In this document: piece after piece, positions 63,057 through 64,000 of the stretch
Layout of the letters: every line of letters begins with the position of its first letter
Numbering within the stretch: the stretch's first letter is position 1
Assembly (NCBI GenBank): GCA_947500415.1
Contig: CANMRT010000002.1
Coordinates: 868,001 to 932,000, forward strand
Source: an uncultured Roseicyclus sp.
Lineage (GTDB): Bacteria; Pseudomonadota; Alphaproteobacteria; Rhodobacterales; Rhodobacteraceae
Length of the DNA stretch: 64,000 nucleotides
Direction of reading: 5' to 3'
The notes under the pieces: generated by a model
Seen by the model: the letters and a program-made list of their open reading frames with translations, nothing else
The model's database searches: none
Told to the model about the DNA's origin: nothing
Position numbers and translations under genes: made by a program

Positions 63057-64000
63057 ATGGACCTGAATTTTTCCGAAGCAGAGCAAACGTTTCAGGCTGA
63101 GGTTCGGGATTTCCTATCCGCCGCCCTGCCCCGCGAAATTTCTGAGCGTATCGGTCGCGGTGAGGAGCCCACGCGCGAGGATATGGAACGTTGGCACGCG
63201 ATCTTGAACGAACGGGGCTGGCTGGCGGGAACCTGGCCCACGGAATTCGGTGGGCAAGGTTGGGGTCCGATCGAGTTGCATATCTTTGAGGAAGAATGCG
63301 CACGCGCCAATGCGCCCCGGATCGTGCCGTTTGGCACCAAGATGCTGGGTCCGGTTTTGCAGAAATTCGGCACGCCGGAGCAGCAGGCGGAGTATCTGCC
63401 GCGCATTCTGGATGGTTGCGATTGGTGGTGTCAGGGTTATTCCGAGCCCGGCGCCGGGTCCGATCTGGCGTCGCTCAAGACAAAAGCCGAGCGCGATGGC
63501 GACCACTACGTCGTGAACGGGCAAAAAACCTGGACGACATTGGGCCAATTCGCGAACAGGATTTTCTGCCTTGTGCGGACGAAATTCGAAGGCAAGCCGC
63601 AGGAAGGGATTTCCTTCCTGCTGATCGACCTCGACACGCCCGGCATTGAGATGCGCCCGATCCGCTTGATCGAGGGCGGGTATGAGGTGAACGAAGTGTT
63701 CTTTACGGACGTTCGCGTGTCTGTTTCCAACCTTGTGGGCGAAGAGAACACCGGCTGGACGATTGCGAAATATCTGCTTGGGCATGAGCGGACCAATATC
63801 GCGGGCACCGGCTTTTCCGTGCAGGCGCTGGAGCAGGTCAAGGCGCTGGCAAAGCAGGTGAAGCGTCGTGGTAAGCCGTTGATCCAGAACCCTTTGTTCG
63901 CAGCGCGGCTGGCTTCGGTGGAGGCTGAGCTGGAGGCGGTGAAGATCACCAACCTGCGAATGCTTTCGAAGGCGGCGGCGGGCGGGCAATTGGGCGCGGA
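63057..64000 (+). CDS. acyl-CoA dehydrogenase (partial, 3' end outside window)
   Basis: The first 314 residues of an FAD-dependent acyl-CoA dehydrogenase: the helical N-terminal domain (DLNFSEAEQTFQAEVRDFL), the mid-domain signature CQGYSEPGAGSDLASLKTKAE and the YVVNGQKTWTTLGQFANRIFCLVRT strand. It probably oxidises a branched, aromatic or steroid side-chain acyl-CoA, as this COG1960 subgroup often does. AAGGGAGG precedes ATG 63057. The C-terminal domain with the catalytic base lies beyond the window. Confidence 0.95.
   Translation, partial: MDLNFSEAEQTFQAEVRDFLSAALPREISERIGRGEEPTREDMERWHAILNERGWLAGTWPTEFGGQGWGPIELHIFEEECARANAPRIVPFGTKMLGPVLQKFGTPEQQAEYLPRILDGCDWWCQGYSEPGAGSDLASLKTKAERDGDHYVVNGQKTWTTLGQFANRIFCLVRTKFEGKPQEGISFLLIDLDTPGIEMRPIRLIEGGYEVNEVFFTDVRVSVSNLVGEENTGWTIAKYLLGHERTNIAGTGFSVQALEQVKALAKQVKRRGKPLIQNPLFAARLASVEAELEAVKITNLRMLSKAAAGGQLGA

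Overview
The window is high-GC chromosomal DNA from an alphaproteobacterium of the Roseobacter group (Rhodobacterales). The evidence is the gene content: an LH2 antenna cluster pucBA-pucC behind tandem TGT-N12-ACA (PpsR-type) boxes, methylated-amine catabolism genes, glnB-glnA, and the argS / SPOR / nagZ / scpA / scpB chain with stop-start overlaps. It looks like an aerobic anoxygenic phototroph. I see no phage, insertion sequence or CRISPR array.

Layout. 1-7.4 kb (minus): one operon running FHA protein, membrane PP2C phosphatase, FHA/zinc-ribbon protein, FHA-FAD oxidoreductase, membrane protein, TauE/SafE permease (cut by the window edge). 7.7-17.8 kb (minus): a catabolic cluster for methylated amines with a DUF3726 protein, an unknown 556-aa protein, M19 dipeptidase, MttB-like methyltransferase, PEP-mutase-like enzyme, DUF2867, homocysteine methyltransferase-like protein, LysE-type exporter and a dimethylglycine dehydrogenase-like flavoprotein. 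A divergent LysR gene follows, with an ATC-N9-GAT box between. 18.8-28.8 kb: mixed genes including a BCCT transporter, a Tat-exported FAD oxidoreductase and small membrane proteins. 28.9-32 kb: katG with divergent oxyR. 32-34.8 kb: the puc cluster. 35.4-43.4 kb (plus): eight tightly overlapping genes for a Ser/Thr kinase, FHA protein, PP2C phosphatase, a degenerate GTPase, a large dynamin-like GTPase, a small GTPase and two small roadblock-like proteins. 43.4-50 kb: LacI regulator, 2H phosphoesterase-like protein, tRNA-Leu, Hint-domain protein, nnr, glnB, glnA. 50-53.6 kb: secreted SH3b/MliC-like proteins. 53.6-64 kb: scpB, scpA, nagZ, SPOR protein, argS, two small secreted paralogues, dgt, a secreted protein, an IscA/ErpA-type protein and a partial acyl-CoA dehydrogenase.

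The most interesting material is the kinase/FHA/PP2C/dynamin operon at 35.4-43.4 kb. Its FHA and PP2C genes have clear paralogues in the 1-7.4 kb operon, which has phosphatase and FHA readers but no kinase of its own. Together they look like one Ser/Thr phosphosignalling circuit acting on membrane GTPases and on an FHA-tethered flavoenzyme/permease pair. No type VI secretion genes, the usual home of such modules, are present. A second unexplained signal is a roughly 68-bp element of three spaced palindromes. It occurs twice, in opposite orientation, each time just upstream of a small gene.
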